Assembly (NCBI RefSeq): GCF_029623755.1 | Contig: NZ_CP121106.1 | Span: 3,104,352-3,168,351 of the forward strand | Length of the DNA: 64,000 nt | Source of the DNA: Altererythrobacter sp. CAU 1644 | GTDB lineage: Bacteria; Pseudomonadota; Alphaproteobacteria; Sphingomonadales; Sphingomonadaceae | Reading direction: 5' to 3' | Notes under the pieces: generated by a model | Told to the model about the DNA's origin: nothing | What the model saw: only the letters and a program-made list of their open reading frames with translations | Database searches by the model: none | Program-made: the position numbers and the translations under genes | Shown here: positions 45,743 through 54,402 of the stretch, piece after piece | How the letters are laid out: every line of letters begins with the position of its first letter | Numbering within the stretch: position 1 is the first letter of the stretch

Positions 45743-47168
45743 CATCCGCAATGCGGCATTGACCCTTGCCGCCGCCAGCATGGTTGCCTCACCGGTCGCC
45801 GCGAATGTTGGCGACAGCATGGACCGCTTCATGGACGACATGGGGGCGGCGGCGAATGTCACCGGCCCGACCGCCTTCGAAGGCCAGTCGGCAGGCTATT
45901 ACAGCCTCGGCAATGTCTGGACGCGCTTCCCTCAGAAGACGACCAACATCGCCAATCTCCAGCTGCCGCGCGCAAGGGCGGGCTGCGGCGGCATCGATAT
46001 CTTTGCCGGCTCCTTTTCGTTCATCAACGCGAGCGAGATGGTCGCGCTCCTGAAGGCCGTTGCCAACAACGCGGTCGGCTTCGCGTTCAGCCTGGCGATC
46101 GATACCGTGTGCCCAGAGTGCAACAAGATCATGCAGGAGTTTAGCCAGAAGGCTCAGCTCATGAACAATCTCTCGATCAACTCCTGCGAGATGGCGCAGG
46201 GACTGGTCGGCGGACTGTGGCCCAAGGGCGATCTCGCCGACAAGGCGATCTGCGAAGCGATCGGGAACTCCGAAGGGATCTTTACCGATTATGCGGCCGC
46301 CAAGCACGGCTGCGGCACGCGCGGCCAGCGCGCGTCGACCAACGAGGGCGCCGGTACCGACTATGCCGACGTCAATCCCGGCGTGCCGCGCAACTACACC
46401 TGGCACGTCCTGAAAAAGAGCGCCTTCTTCAATCCGGGTGGTACCTTTGACCGCGAACTAGCCGAATACGCCATGACGCTGATTGGCACGGTCATCTACG
46501 TGCCGCCCAAGGATGATGAACCCGGCAAGTTCGTGCCGTTCGCGGGCGACGCGTCCTCGACGCTCGTAAGCGCGCTCCTAGACGGGACGCAGGGCCAGAC
46601 CGTGCGCGTTTTCCGCTGCGACGAGACCGATCTCTGCCTCAATCCCACCTTCGAGCAGATGAGCCTATCGAATGCAAAGGCCATCCGCCCGCGGGTCGCG
46701 CTCCTCATCGGGAACATGGTCGATGCGATCCGGGCCGACACCGCGATCGGCAATGCCGAAAAGGAACTGCTGCAGGTCGCCGCTGTCCCCTTGTACAAGA
46801 TCCTTACCGTCCAGGCCGCCTATGGACGCGGCATGCCGACCGACGACCGCGAAACGCTCGCCGAGATCGCCAGCATCGATCTGCTCTATGCCATCCTCGA
46901 CCGGATCGTCTCGGAAGCCGGTCGCTCGATGGCGAGCTTCATCGCCGCCGATGAAGCCAAGCTTGCGATCTGGCGCGGCCAGGTCGCCGAAGTGCGCTCT
47001 GGCCTGGTCCAGAGGCAGGCTACTGGACAGGCCAAGGTCTCGGCGATCATGCAGATCATCGAGAAGACCGCGATGATCGAGAACGCGCTCGCCGCTTCGA
47101 TGTCGCCCTCGATGTCCGCAGCGCTCGACTGGTCACGCGGCCTCCAGTCGCGCTCGATTATTCCCTGA
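45732..47168 (+). CDS. traH: Type-F conjugation pilus assembly protein TraH
   Basis: A 478-aa secreted protein with signal ALTLAAASMVASPVAANVGD. TraH features are FEGQSAGYYSLGNVWTRFPQ, ARAGCGGIDIFAGSFSFINA and SINSCEMAQGLVGGLWP, and a long C-terminal coiled-coil region. It is required for pilus assembly, as a complex with TraF, TraW, TraU and TrbC. Confidence 0.94.
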   Translation: MITSIRNAALTLAAASMVASPVAANVGDSMDRFMDDMGAAANVTGPTAFEGQSAGYYSLGNVWTRFPQKTTNIANLQLPRARAGCGGIDIFAGSFSFINASEMVALLKAVANNAVGFAFSLAIDTVCPECNKIMQEFSQKAQLMNNLSINSCEMAQGLVGGLWPKGDLADKAICEAIGNSEGIFTDYAAAKHGCGTRGQRASTNEGAGTDYADVNPGVPRNYTWHVLKKSAFFNPGGTFDRELAEYAMTLIGTVIYVPPKDDEPGKFVPFAGDASSTLVSALLDGTQGQTVRVFRCDETDLCLNPTFEQMSLSNAKAIRPRVALLIGNMVDAIRADTAIGNAEKELLQVAAVPLYKILTVQAAYGRGMPTDDRETLAEIASIDLLYAILDRIVSEAGRSMASFIAADEAKLAIWRGQVAEVRSGLVQRQATGQAKVSAIMQIIEKTAMIENALAASMSPSMSAALDWSRGLQSRSIIP

Positions 47169-47178
47169 GTCGAGCGCC

Positions 47179-49881
47179 ATGGTCGAAATCTTCACAACCG
47201 GCGGCGGTGAGTACATCGTCAATGTCTTGAACGCCGTCGCCGCGTGGACCGGGGCCGGTGGCTACAAGAGCCTGATCCAGGTGGCGCTGGTCTTGGGCAT
47301 GGCGCTTGCGGTCATTGTCGTCGCGTTCAACCAGGACTGGCGCGCCTGGCTCAACTGGTTCCTCGGCGCGACTCTCATCTACATGTGCCTGATGGTTCCG
47401 CGCATGGATGTGCAGGTCACCGACCGCGTCAATCCGAGCCTTGCACCGGCCACGGTCGCCAATGTCCCGCTGGGCCTAGCGCTCATGGCAAGCTTTACCA
47501 GCCAAGCGGGCGACTACCTAACCCGTTCCGCCGAGCTCGTCTTCGGCCTTCCCGACGATCTCAACTATTCGAAGAACGGCATGATTTACGGCGCGCGCCT
47601 GCTCGAAGCGACGCGGTCCCTGCGCATTGCCGACCCCGAATTTGCCGCCAATTTCGACGAACATGTCCGTCAATGCGTATTCTACGACCTGCTGCTCGGT
47701 CGCTACTCGATGAAGGAATTGTCGGAGAGCAACGATATCTGGGCGACCATTGCGCCCGGCAGTGCCGCGCGTGCGCAGCGCTTCCTCACCCGGCAGGCGG
47801 ACGATAGCGTCACGGCCACGATCATCACCTGCCGCGAAGCATACACTGCGCTCTCCAACCAGTGGGCCGGGCTTATCGATGAGATGACACAGGTCGCCGG
47901 GCGCCAGCTCTACCCCCGGCAGACCGAAGCGCTCGCGAAGGCCAAGCTCATCGCCGACCTGCCGATTGCCTATCAATACCTCACCGGCGTCTCGAAGGAT
48001 GCAAGCAGCATCTTCCGCCAAGTTCTGACCATCAACGCCATGAACCAGGCGATGCATGGATTTGCCGGAGCTAGCGGCGCATCGAGCGTCGATGTGTTCG
48101 CGCTGACCCGCGCCGATATCCAGACCGAACGGACCTATTCTTCGATCGCGCATAACGCGATGAAGTGGGTCCCGATCCTCAATGTCGTCCTGACGGTCGT
48201 ATTCTACGCGCTTTTTCCGGTGCTCTTCCCACTGTTCCTGATGCCCAAGACCGGACCGATCGCGCTCAAAGGATACGTCACGGGCTTCTTCTATCTGGCA
48301 GCTTGGGGGCCGCTGTTCGTCATCCTGCACATGATCCTGATGCTCAAGGGCGCGAGCGATGTGGCGGCAGCGGGCGGCGCAAGCGGGCTCAGCCTCGCGA
48401 CCTTCTCCGGCATGACCGACGTCAACAACGATATCGGGATCCTGGCCGGCTACCTCGTCGCATCGATACCGTTCCTTGCAGGCGGCGTCGCCAGGGGCGC
48501 GCTCGCAATATCGGGCCAGGCAACGAGCTACCTCAATCCGAGCCAGAACGCGGCAGAAGAGGCGGCGCGCGAAGCGAGCACCGGCAATGTTTCGCTCGGG
48601 AATACCAGCCTTGAGAACTCGAACGTGTTTTCGCGGCAGTTTGCGCAAGCCAGCCTCGCTCCCAACATTGGCTACGGCGCCGCGCAGACGCGAGCCACAA
48701 GCGAAAACGGCACCCAGACCACCGGCTTCCCTCAAGCCGAATTCGCCACCGTGCCGACCTCGAGCTATCCGTTCACCCCGACACTCGGGCAGGACTTCTC
48801 GAGCCGGCTTGCGACCATGGCGAGCCAGAGCCGCGGCCAGAGCGAGACCTTCTCGAACCTTGCCCAGCAGTCGACGAGTTCGGCTGTCACCCGCTTCAGC
48901 GAGCTACGCGATGCGTACACCCGCTCGCGCTCGAACGAGAGCGTCAGTGGCACGTCAACGAGCGACAGCATCGGCAGCGCCTTCAGCGAGGTCGACAACG
49001 CCTCGAAGACACTTCAGCAGCAATTCGGGCTGTCGCGCCGCGCGGCCGATGACATCACCGTATCTTGGTTCTTGAACGGGGATGGCGCTCTAGGACTGAA
49101 GGGAGAAAAAGGCGCTGGCTCGGCGAGCATAGGTGTTAAGGGAGGACGCAACCAGAGTTGGACCGACAGTGATATCGGGATCGCCTCCGAGGATCGCTCG
49201 CGCATCATGGGCGCGCTGAGCCAGATCTCGGACAGTCGCAGCTGGTCGAGCACGCGCGAAGGCTTCCTGCGCGAAACGAGTTCGAGTTCGGAGGCGCTGG
49301 TGTCAAGCAGCTCGGCCGGGATTACCACGTCGATCACCGAAGCGCAGAGCTATACCCGCGAAGCGCGCCGAGCCGAGGAGATCGCCAGCCGCCTCGAGAA
49401 CCAGGCGAGTTGGTACGAGAGTGCCAATGCCGCAGGCACTCTCAACCTCAGCCAGGCCTATCGCGAATGGGGCATGGCGGAGATCGAGGCTAACCGGGAT
49501 TACTACGGTCCGGTGCGCTTTGACGACATCGACTTCCAGATGAGCGTGCGGGGCCAGCAGCTTCAGGCGCGGTTCGTCGAAGGCTATGCGGACCAGCTCA
49601 ATGCCGAGATCTCGGGCGACCTGGTCTTGCCGGCCTCTGCGTCCATCGCTCGGCCCTCGGCGAGCAGCGCCGAGAGCGTCCGGGGATCAGTGCGGCTTGA
49701 CGGTGTGCCGGGAAGCCTGAGCGCCCCGTCCAGCGAACGTGAAGACATCGCCCGTGATGTCGATCGGGTGCAGCAACAGGGAGATCGACGGATCGGGACC
49801 GTGAAAGGCTACCTCGATGGCAAGACCCGCGATGCGAAGGGAGCCTCGGCCGAAGCGGCAGACGATGTTAAGGAATGGTAG
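47179..49881 (+). CDS. traG: Type-F conjugation protein TraG
   Basis: A 900-aa inner-membrane protein. The N-terminal half (to about 460) has several membrane segments (LIQVALVLGMALAVIVVAFN, VLTVVFYALFPVLFPLFLMP, FFYLAAWGPLFVILHMILML). The C-terminal half is a large periplasmic domain rich in Ser, Thr and Ala with helices. TraG acts in pilus assembly and, by its C-terminal part, in mating-pair stabilisation and entry exclusion. It is the last gene of the operon, 10 nt after traH. Confidence 0.92.
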   Translation: MVEIFTTGGGEYIVNVLNAVAAWTGAGGYKSLIQVALVLGMALAVIVVAFNQDWRAWLNWFLGATLIYMCLMVPRMDVQVTDRVNPSLAPATVANVPLGLALMASFTSQAGDYLTRSAELVFGLPDDLNYSKNGMIYGARLLEATRSLRIADPEFAANFDEHVRQCVFYDLLLGRYSMKELSESNDIWATIAPGSAARAQRFLTRQADDSVTATIITCREAYTALSNQWAGLIDEMTQVAGRQLYPRQTEALAKAKLIADLPIAYQYLTGVSKDASSIFRQVLTINAMNQAMHGFAGASGASSVDVFALTRADIQTERTYSSIAHNAMKWVPILNVVLTVVFYALFPVLFPLFLMPKTGPIALKGYVTGFFYLAAWGPLFVILHMILMLKGASDVAAAGGASGLSLATFSGMTDVNNDIGILAGYLVASIPFLAGGVARGALAISGQATSYLNPSQNAAEEAAREASTGNVSLGNTSLENSNVFSRQFAQASLAPNIGYGAAQTRATSENGTQTTGFPQAEFATVPTSSYPFTPTLGQDFSSRLATMASQSRGQSETFSNLAQQSTSSAVTRFSELRDAYTRSRSNESVSGTSTSDSIGSAFSEVDNASKTLQQQFGLSRRAADDITVSWFLNGDGALGLKGEKGAGSASIGVKGGRNQSWTDSDIGIASEDRSRIMGALSQISDSRSWSSTREGFLRETSSSSEALVSSSSAGITTSITEAQSYTREARRAEEIASRLENQASWYESANAAGTLNLSQAYREWGMAEIEANRDYYGPVRFDDIDFQMSVRGQQLQARFVEGYADQLNAEISGDLVLPASASIARPSASSAESVRGSVRLDGVPGSLSAPSSEREDIARDVDRVQQQGDRRIGTVKGYLDGKTRDAKGASAEAADDVKEW

Positions 49882-49885
49882 GCTG

Positions 49886-50095
49886 CTAAAGGATGACGTC
49901 GTGCACAATTACGAACACGACAAAAGCTGCCAATGCAGCAAAAATCGCAATCAACTTGAGCCGTCCCCAAGGGTCAGCCCAAGTCTTTTTCCAGGTGTAG
50001 GAAGTGAGACGGTTCTCGGCGATGGCCCGGTCGACTTCACGAAGACCTTCCCAGTCCTGCTTGCCACCAGTGGGATTGTTGTCTGGATCGCTCAT
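49886..50095 (-). CDS. Small single-pass membrane protein, unknown
   Basis: A 69-aa protein with a polar N-terminus (DNNPTGGKQDWEGLREVDRA) and one C-terminal membrane segment (LKLIAIFAALAAFVVFVIVH). GAAGGAGAATGAGCG precedes the ATG and offers a good ribosome-binding site. It converges on traG with a 4-nt gap. Entry exclusion or a small regulator are possible, but nothing in the sequence decides. Confidence 0.6.
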   Translation of the reverse strand: MSDPDNNPTGGKQDWEGLREVDRAIAENRLTSYTWKKTWADPWGRLKLIAIFAALAAFVVFVIVHDVIL

Positions 50096-50220
50096 CGCTC
50101 ATTCTCCTTCAGTGGTAAATCGGCGCTCTCACCTCTAAATCGTCCCAACAGATCGCTGATAAAATAGACAAGAAGCATCACGAAAGCGAGAACGCTATCT
50201 TGGCCTGCAGACTCGAAAAT

Positions 50221-50529
50221 TTATTGCGTCGAAGATCGATCAGCTATGCGAGGACGGCGAGCAGAACGGGGCAAGACTCTGGCAGGTTGTGGTCCGTCGC
50301 TATGAGCAACTTGCCGCGCGCAAGTCCCATTCCTGATGGAACTGTTGGGATCTCCAGCCTCGACTGACTGCAGATAGGCTTCCAGCCGCTCTAGCGTTCG
50401 TCGACGCGGCCTTCGTCCTTGCCGGAGGTCGAGTACGAATCGAGGATCACCGACTGCGCGCCTGCCGAAGCGTGTAGCCGAAATATGATGATCTTTCAGA
50501 TGCTTTTCGATCCGTTCCAGCAAGGTCAT
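50221..50529 (-). CDS. Hypothetical protein with HTH-like N-terminus
   Basis: A 102-aa protein. Residues 1-52 (MTLLERIEKHLKDHHISATR, FGRRAVGDPRFVLDLRQGRR, TLERLEAYLQS) look like a small XRE-like DNA-binding domain seen in sphingomonad hypothetical proteins. The remainder is Arg/Pro-rich. It is divergent from the S24 repressor gene, sharing the 110-nt region with its operator-like repeats, so the pair may regulate each other. Confidence 0.6.
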   Translation of the reverse strand: MTLLERIEKHLKDHHISATRFGRRAVGDPRFVLDLRQGRRPRRRTLERLEAYLQSVEAGDPNSSIRNGTCARQVAHSDGPQPARVLPRSARRPRIADRSSTQ

Positions 50530-50559
50530 GACCCTTTCGCTCCGACTCGCAAATCCCTT

Positions 50560-50576
50560 GTGTTCCTGTTATGTTC
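50560..50576. promoter_or_regulatory. Motif GTGTTCCT-N5-GTTC shared with the tra leader
   Basis: GTGTTCCT-GTTAT-GTTC lies between the divergent HTH and S24 genes. The reverse complement of 31994-32010 is GTGTTCCT-TATTT-GTTC: identical boxes and spacing with a different centre. It is a likely shared operator or promoter element linking the repressor to tra control. Confidence 0.5.
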
Positions 50577-50600
50577 TTAGTAAGATCATATCCGCGAGTC

Positions 50601-50614
50601 TAGGAAAATTCCTA
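50601..50614. promoter_or_regulatory. Operator-like dyad TAGGAA-AA-TTCCTA before the S24 gene
   Basis: A perfect 6-2-6 inverted repeat 26 nt before the S24 start. Its half-site, extended to CGTAGGAA on the minus strand, matches GTAGGAAA repeats in the tra leader. It is probably the S24 protein's own operator. Confidence 0.55.
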
Positions 50615-50639
50615 CGATTGAGATTCGAAGGACAGACAG

Positions 50640-51275
50640 ATGGAACATGTCAGGGAAGAGCTCGACCGGCTGATTCTCAAGGGCGGATATGGCTACGCCT
50701 CGATATCGCGGCTGCTCGGCCGCAATCCCGCTTATGTACAACAGTTCATCAGGCGCGGCTCTCCAAGAAAGCTCGATGACGAGGATCGAAAGACGCTTGC
50801 CTGCTTCTTCGGTGTCGACGAGCAAGTGCTCGGTGGTCCGGCTAATCCGGTCACCGATGGCATGGTCGAGATCCCCGTACTCGATGTGGAGGCATCCGCC
50901 GGCTTTGGCGCGGTAGCTGCTAGTGAGACTGCACACACCCGGTTCGGGTTCGATGAGCGGTGGCTGCGGCACCTGACTTCGGCCAAGAGCGCCAGCCTGT
51001 CGATCGTCGGCGTCAAGGGTGACTCGATGGAGCCCACTCTCAGTGATGGTGACGAGGTTCTGGTCGATGCTTCAGATCACGGCTCGCGACTGCGAGACGG
51101 GATCTACGTCCTTCGTTCTGATGATACCCTCGTCGTGAAGCGGATCGCTATCAAGCCAAATGGTAGGCAGATCACCATTGCCAGCGACAATCCGGCTTAC
51201 CCTACCTGGCACGACATGGATCGGTCGGAAGTTCACGTGGTGGGCCGGGTTATCTGGTTTGGCCGAGCCTTGTAG
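50640..51275 (+). CDS. S24/LexA-type repressor protease
   Basis: A 211-aa regulator. An HTH N-terminus (LILKGGYGYASISRLLGRNP, AYVQQFIRRGSPRKL) is followed by a LexA/UmuD-type S24 domain (about 85-211). The domain has an AGFG-like region at VEASAGFGAVAASET, catalytic Ser in VKGDSMEPTLSDGDEV and catalytic Lys in DDTLVVKRIAIKP. DNA damage should trigger self-cleavage and derepression, as for phage and ICE repressors. Shared upstream motifs suggest it controls the tra operon. Confidence 0.88.
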   Translation: MEHVREELDRLILKGGYGYASISRLLGRNPAYVQQFIRRGSPRKLDDEDRKTLACFFGVDEQVLGGPANPVTDGMVEIPVLDVEASAGFGAVAASETAHTRFGFDERWLRHLTSAKSASLSIVGVKGDSMEPTLSDGDEVLVDASDHGSRLRDGIYVLRSDDTLVVKRIAIKPNGRQITIASDNPAYPTWHDMDRSEVHVVGRVIWFGRAL

Positions 51276-51456
51276 CGGCAGGACTTGGGCCGTTAGTTGA
51301 CGGTCGGCTTTCGGCGCTGGTTTCGCAAAAAGCGGACCTTCCGCCTCCGACCCAATTGCGGATATAGATGGGTAATTGGAATTACCGCCATTCTTCGGCG
51401 TTGGCGTCGACTACAGCTGGTAAAGTTACCTTCTCTCGCGGCGACCGCTGGGCCCT

Positions 51457-51930
51457 TTAGGCATCGCCCAAATTGCGCTGCATTGCGGCCAAAGTAGACT
51501 TGAATGCCTCCAAGTCCTCGTCCTTTATTCCTGTGAGCAGGCGCGCATAGACCTGATCCGCTTCGACTCGCATTTTCGGAAGCAAGTCGATTGCAGCGGA
51601 TCGCAGGTGCACCTGCCACACACGGCGGTCGTTTTTGGCGCTGCGCCGTTCGACCAAGCCCAATTCTTCTAGCCGGTCGATCGCTTGCCCGATGCTTGCC
51701 CGCTCCAGCTCCAATTGACCGGCCAATTCGGTCTGGGTCATGCCGGGTGTCCGGTAGAGATAGGCTAACGCACGCCACTGGGTGCGGGTGAGTCCAAACT
51801 GCTCGAGTGAGGAATCGAAGGTACGGCGCAATCGTCGCGTGAGCTCTTCCAACAGAAAAACCAACCGGTCTTGATCGGTCAGGAATGGCGCCGCTTTTTC
51901 ATCGGGATCGTGGTCGAGCTTTGTTGCCAT
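51457..51930 (-). CDS. MarR-family transcriptional regulator
   Basis: A 157-aa protein with a winged helix (SLEQFGLTRTQWRALAYLYR, PGMTQTELAGQLELERASIG, AIDRLEELGLVERRSAKNDR) flanked by dimerisation helices. I chose ATG 51930, because AAGGTG lies 6 nt before it, over the in-frame GTG at 51939. It is divergent from the hydrolase-thioesterase-RND operon and probably represses it, with release by a small aromatic or lipophilic ligand. Confidence 0.88.
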   Translation of the reverse strand: MATKLDHDPDEKAAPFLTDQDRLVFLLEELTRRLRRTFDSSLEQFGLTRTQWRALAYLYRTPGMTQTELAGQLELERASIGQAIDRLEELGLVERRSAKNDRRVWQVHLRSAAIDLLPKMRVEADQVYARLLTGIKDEDLEAFKSTLAAMQRNLGDA

Positions 51931-51968
51931 GCAAGGCACCTTAACACAGCATCGACTTAGATAAAGTC

Positions 51969-51990
51969 ATTTACTGTAAATCAATTTACA
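51969..51990. promoter_or_regulatory. MarR operator candidate, overlapping dyads
   Basis: ATTTAC-T-GTAAAT (51969-51981) and TGTAAAT-CA-ATTTACA (51975-51990) overlap, giving three alternating half-sites in the gap between marR and the hydrolase gene. AT-rich palindromes of this size are usual MarR sites. Confidence 0.65.
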
Positions 51991-52007
51991 ATATAGTGGC
52001 TTGCGAT

Positions 52008-52895
52008 ATGGAGATTTTGACCACCAAAATTCATGGAGCGGGAGGACTCTCCCTTGCCGCAGAAGTGATTGGTGGCGACAACGCCATGCCCGTCCTGCTC
52101 GCACATGGCGGCGGGCAGACGCGCCGTGCGTGGAAGCGCGTAACAGGTGATTTGGCCGAAGCTGGCTACCGCACAATTGCGATTGATATGCGCGGTCATG
52201 GCGAGAGCGATTGGGCTGCGAGCGGAGCATACGATATTCGCGACTTCGCTTCCGATCTTGTAGCGATTGCATCAGGCATGGAGTGCAAACCAGCACTCGT
52301 TGGTGCTTCGCTGGGGGGACTGGCCGGGATCATCGCCGAGGGTTATCTCGCGCCAGACACTTTCGCTTCCCTGACCCTTGTAGACATTGCCCCGCGCATG
52401 GAGCCGGGCGGCGTGATGCGTGTGGTCGGTTTCATGGAACAGCATGTCGATACCGGCTTTTCTTCACCTGAAGAAGCGGCGGGAATCATCGCGAGGTACA
52501 TGCCGCATCGCCGCAAGCGCGGGGCTGGAGAGGGACTGCGGCGCTACCTGCGCAAAAAGGATGATGGCCGCTACTACTGGCACTGGGACCCGGCCTTTAT
52601 CCGTAACATCATGACCACGAAGCGAAGCGATCCGGCTCATCAGGATCGGCAATTCGATGCGCTGAGCGATGCGGCCAGTCGGCTTTCGTTACCAGTGCAT
52701 CTCATTCGCGGCGGATCGAGCGATCTGGTTTCCGAAGAGGCGGTGGCGCATTTGCGCGACCTGGTCCCGAACACCGAATATTCCGACATCGCAGATGCCA
52801 CGCATATGGTGGTGGGAGACGCCAACGACGCCTTTTCGGAAGCGATCCTCGATTTTCTGACCCGCCATCACTCTCCCCAAGGAACTACAGCATGA
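52008..52895 (+). CDS. Alpha/beta hydrolase
   Basis: A 295-aa alpha/beta-hydrolase fold: oxyanion region LLAHGGGQTRRAWKRV, DMRGHGESDW (strand 4 loop), nucleophile elbow LVGASLGGLAG (Ser in GASLG), acidic residue in HLIRGGSSDLVSEEAV, and a final His in IADATHMVVGD. The substrate is unknown; such enzymes cleave esters, lactones or epoxides. The start could also be GTG 51996. It opens the operon divergent from marR and overlaps the thioesterase start. Confidence 0.88.
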   Translation: MEILTTKIHGAGGLSLAAEVIGGDNAMPVLLAHGGGQTRRAWKRVTGDLAEAGYRTIAIDMRGHGESDWAASGAYDIRDFASDLVAIASGMECKPALVGASLGGLAGIIAEGYLAPDTFASLTLVDIAPRMEPGGVMRVVGFMEQHVDTGFSSPEEAAGIIARYMPHRRKRGAGEGLRRYLRKKDDGRYYWHWDPAFIRNIMTTKRSDPAHQDRQFDALSDAASRLSLPVHLIRGGSSDLVSEEAVAHLRDLVPNTEYSDIADATHMVVGDANDAFSEAILDFLTRHHSPQGTTA

Positions 52896-53305
52896 GCAAG
52901 GAGCACGGTCCAATCGATTGCGAACGTCTTGATGAGCTGTTGCGGATTGCTCCGTTTCATCAATGGCTCGGTCTGACGGTAAAATCGTATTCTAGCGAGC
53001 AGATTGAGCTCGAAATGCCGTGGCGCGAAGAGATTATCTCGAACCCGATGATCGGTTCAGCTCATGGCGGCGTGCTGGCATCGCTGATTGACCTCACAGG
53101 GCTCTACACATTGCTGTCGCAAGGTGTGACAGCGAAGGTGACAGCCGACCTGCGCGTTGATTATCATCGCCCGGCGACTTCTGGGCCCCTCATTGTGACG
53201 GGTCAGGTGGTCAAGGTCGGAAGGCAAATCTCGGTTGCCGAAAGCCGGATAGTTGGACCGGACGGCAAACTGATCGCCAGCGGCAGGGGTGCCTACATAT
53301 GTTAG
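52892..53305 (+). CDS. PaaI-family hotdog thioesterase
   Basis: A 137-aa hotdog-fold protein. It has EISNPMIGSAHGGVLASLID-like features (NPMIGSAHGGVLASLIDLTG) and KVTADLRVDYHRPATSGPLI, then GQVVKVGRQISVAESRIVGP. The HGG motif marks PaaI/YdiI-type acyl-CoA thioesterases. Together with the hydrolase it may degrade an acyl or aromatic compound that the adjoining pump exports. The ATG overlaps the preceding stop. Confidence 0.87.
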   Translation: MSKEHGPIDCERLDELLRIAPFHQWLGLTVKSYSSEQIELEMPWREEIISNPMIGSAHGGVLASLIDLTGLYTLLSQGVTAKVTADLRVDYHRPATSGPLIVTGQVVKVGRQISVAESRIVGPDGKLIASGRGAYIC

Positions 53306-54402
53306 CGCGCGCCACCCTAACGGCTTTCTGTTTGGCTCTTGCTGCATGCTCAGGTGGCGTGGACGGAAGCGAGGCGGGGCAAGACGCGCAGTCAGGTCCG
53401 CGCAAAGTTCAGACAATGGTCGTCGAACCCGAATTGCTCGCAGAACCAGTAAAAGCATTCGGCACCATTGCAGCCAAGCAAAGCAGTTCGATCGGAGCGC
53501 TCGCAGAGGGGCCGGTTGAGCGCATTTTCGTAAAGGTCGGCGACAGGGTATCGCGGGGCCAACCACTCTTTCGTATCCGTCAGGCTGATTACCAGCGGCG
53601 CGTCGCCGAAGCGCAGGCCGCCGTCGATCTAGCTAGCGCCCGAGCGATCGAGGCAGAACGGCGCTACGAGCGCGTTATTGCGCTTGCACCTAAGGGTTTT
53701 GTATCAAACGCGCAGGTCGATGCGGTCGAAACGGAACTTGCCGTTGCACGAGCGCAAAAAACGCAGGCTCAGGCAGTGTTCGGCACCGCGCAGCAAGCGT
53801 TATCTGATACCATCACGCGAGCGCCTTACGATGGCGTTGTTACCGCTCGGTTGGTCGATGAAGGGGTCTACCTCAACAACCGCTTTTCGATGGGCGGTCA
53901 ATCAGCAGCGCTCCAATTGCAGGAGCTCGGAACGGTCGCCGCCATCGTGAACGCGCCACAGGAATATGTTGACGCCTTTCGGCGAAATATGCCCGCTCGC
54001 GTCTACATCGAAGGGTTCGACGAGCCGATTGATAGCATAGTCTATATTATCAACGACCGGGTCGACCCTGAGAGCCGGATGGTCGAATTGCGGCTGCCGA
54101 TTGCCAATCCAAATTATCGCATCAGCTCAGGTTTGGGGGCTCGCGCTGAAATCAACGTCCCACCCGTTTCGGCGATAATCCTCCCTCGAACCGCAATCCG
54201 TGGCGATAGTGCTGCCGCGCACGTTTTCATTGTTGAAAACGGGAAGGCACATGGGCGCGAAGTTACTTTCGAGAGCATCGATCTTGATCGGGTGCGCATT
54301 CTTTCAGGCTTGGCCGCAGGGGATGAATTGGTCCTCGATCCGCCTTCGACTTTGCGTGACGGTGAAACAGTAGAGTCCCGCCAAATGAGCGATGCAGACT
54401 GA
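53299..54402 (+). CDS. RND efflux periplasmic adaptor (MexA/AcrA-like)
   Basis: A 367-aa lipoprotein (FCLALAACSGG) with a barrel-sandwich half (VKAFGTIAAKQSSSIGALAE, GPVERIFVKVGDRVSRGQPL), an alpha hairpin (QAAVDLASARAIEAERRYER), a second half ITRAPYDGVVTARLVDEGVY, and beta-barrel and membrane-proximal domains. It partners the RND permease that follows, overlapping it by 11 nt. No outer-membrane factor gene accompanies them. Confidence 0.9.
   Translation: MLARATLTAFCLALAACSGGVDGSEAGQDAQSGPRKVQTMVVEPELLAEPVKAFGTIAAKQSSSIGALAEGPVERIFVKVGDRVSRGQPLFRIRQADYQRRVAEAQAAVDLASARAIEAERRYERVIALAPKGFVSNAQVDAVETELAVARAQKTQAQAVFGTAQQALSDTITRAPYDGVVTARLVDEGVYLNNRFSMGGQSAALQLQELGTVAAIVNAPQEYVDAFRRNMPARVYIEGFDEPIDSIVYIINDRVDPESRMVELRLPIANPNYRISSGLGARAEINVPPVSAIILPRTAIRGDSAAAHVFIVENGKAHGREVTFESIDLDRVRILSGLAAGDELVLDPPSTLRDGETVESRQMSDAD

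Noticed and set aside
50092..50193. Short minus-strand frame (MLLVYFISDLLGRFRG...) before the 69-aa membrane protein
   Set aside because: About 30 codons, no good ribosome-binding site and an upstream stop; too little evidence for a gene.
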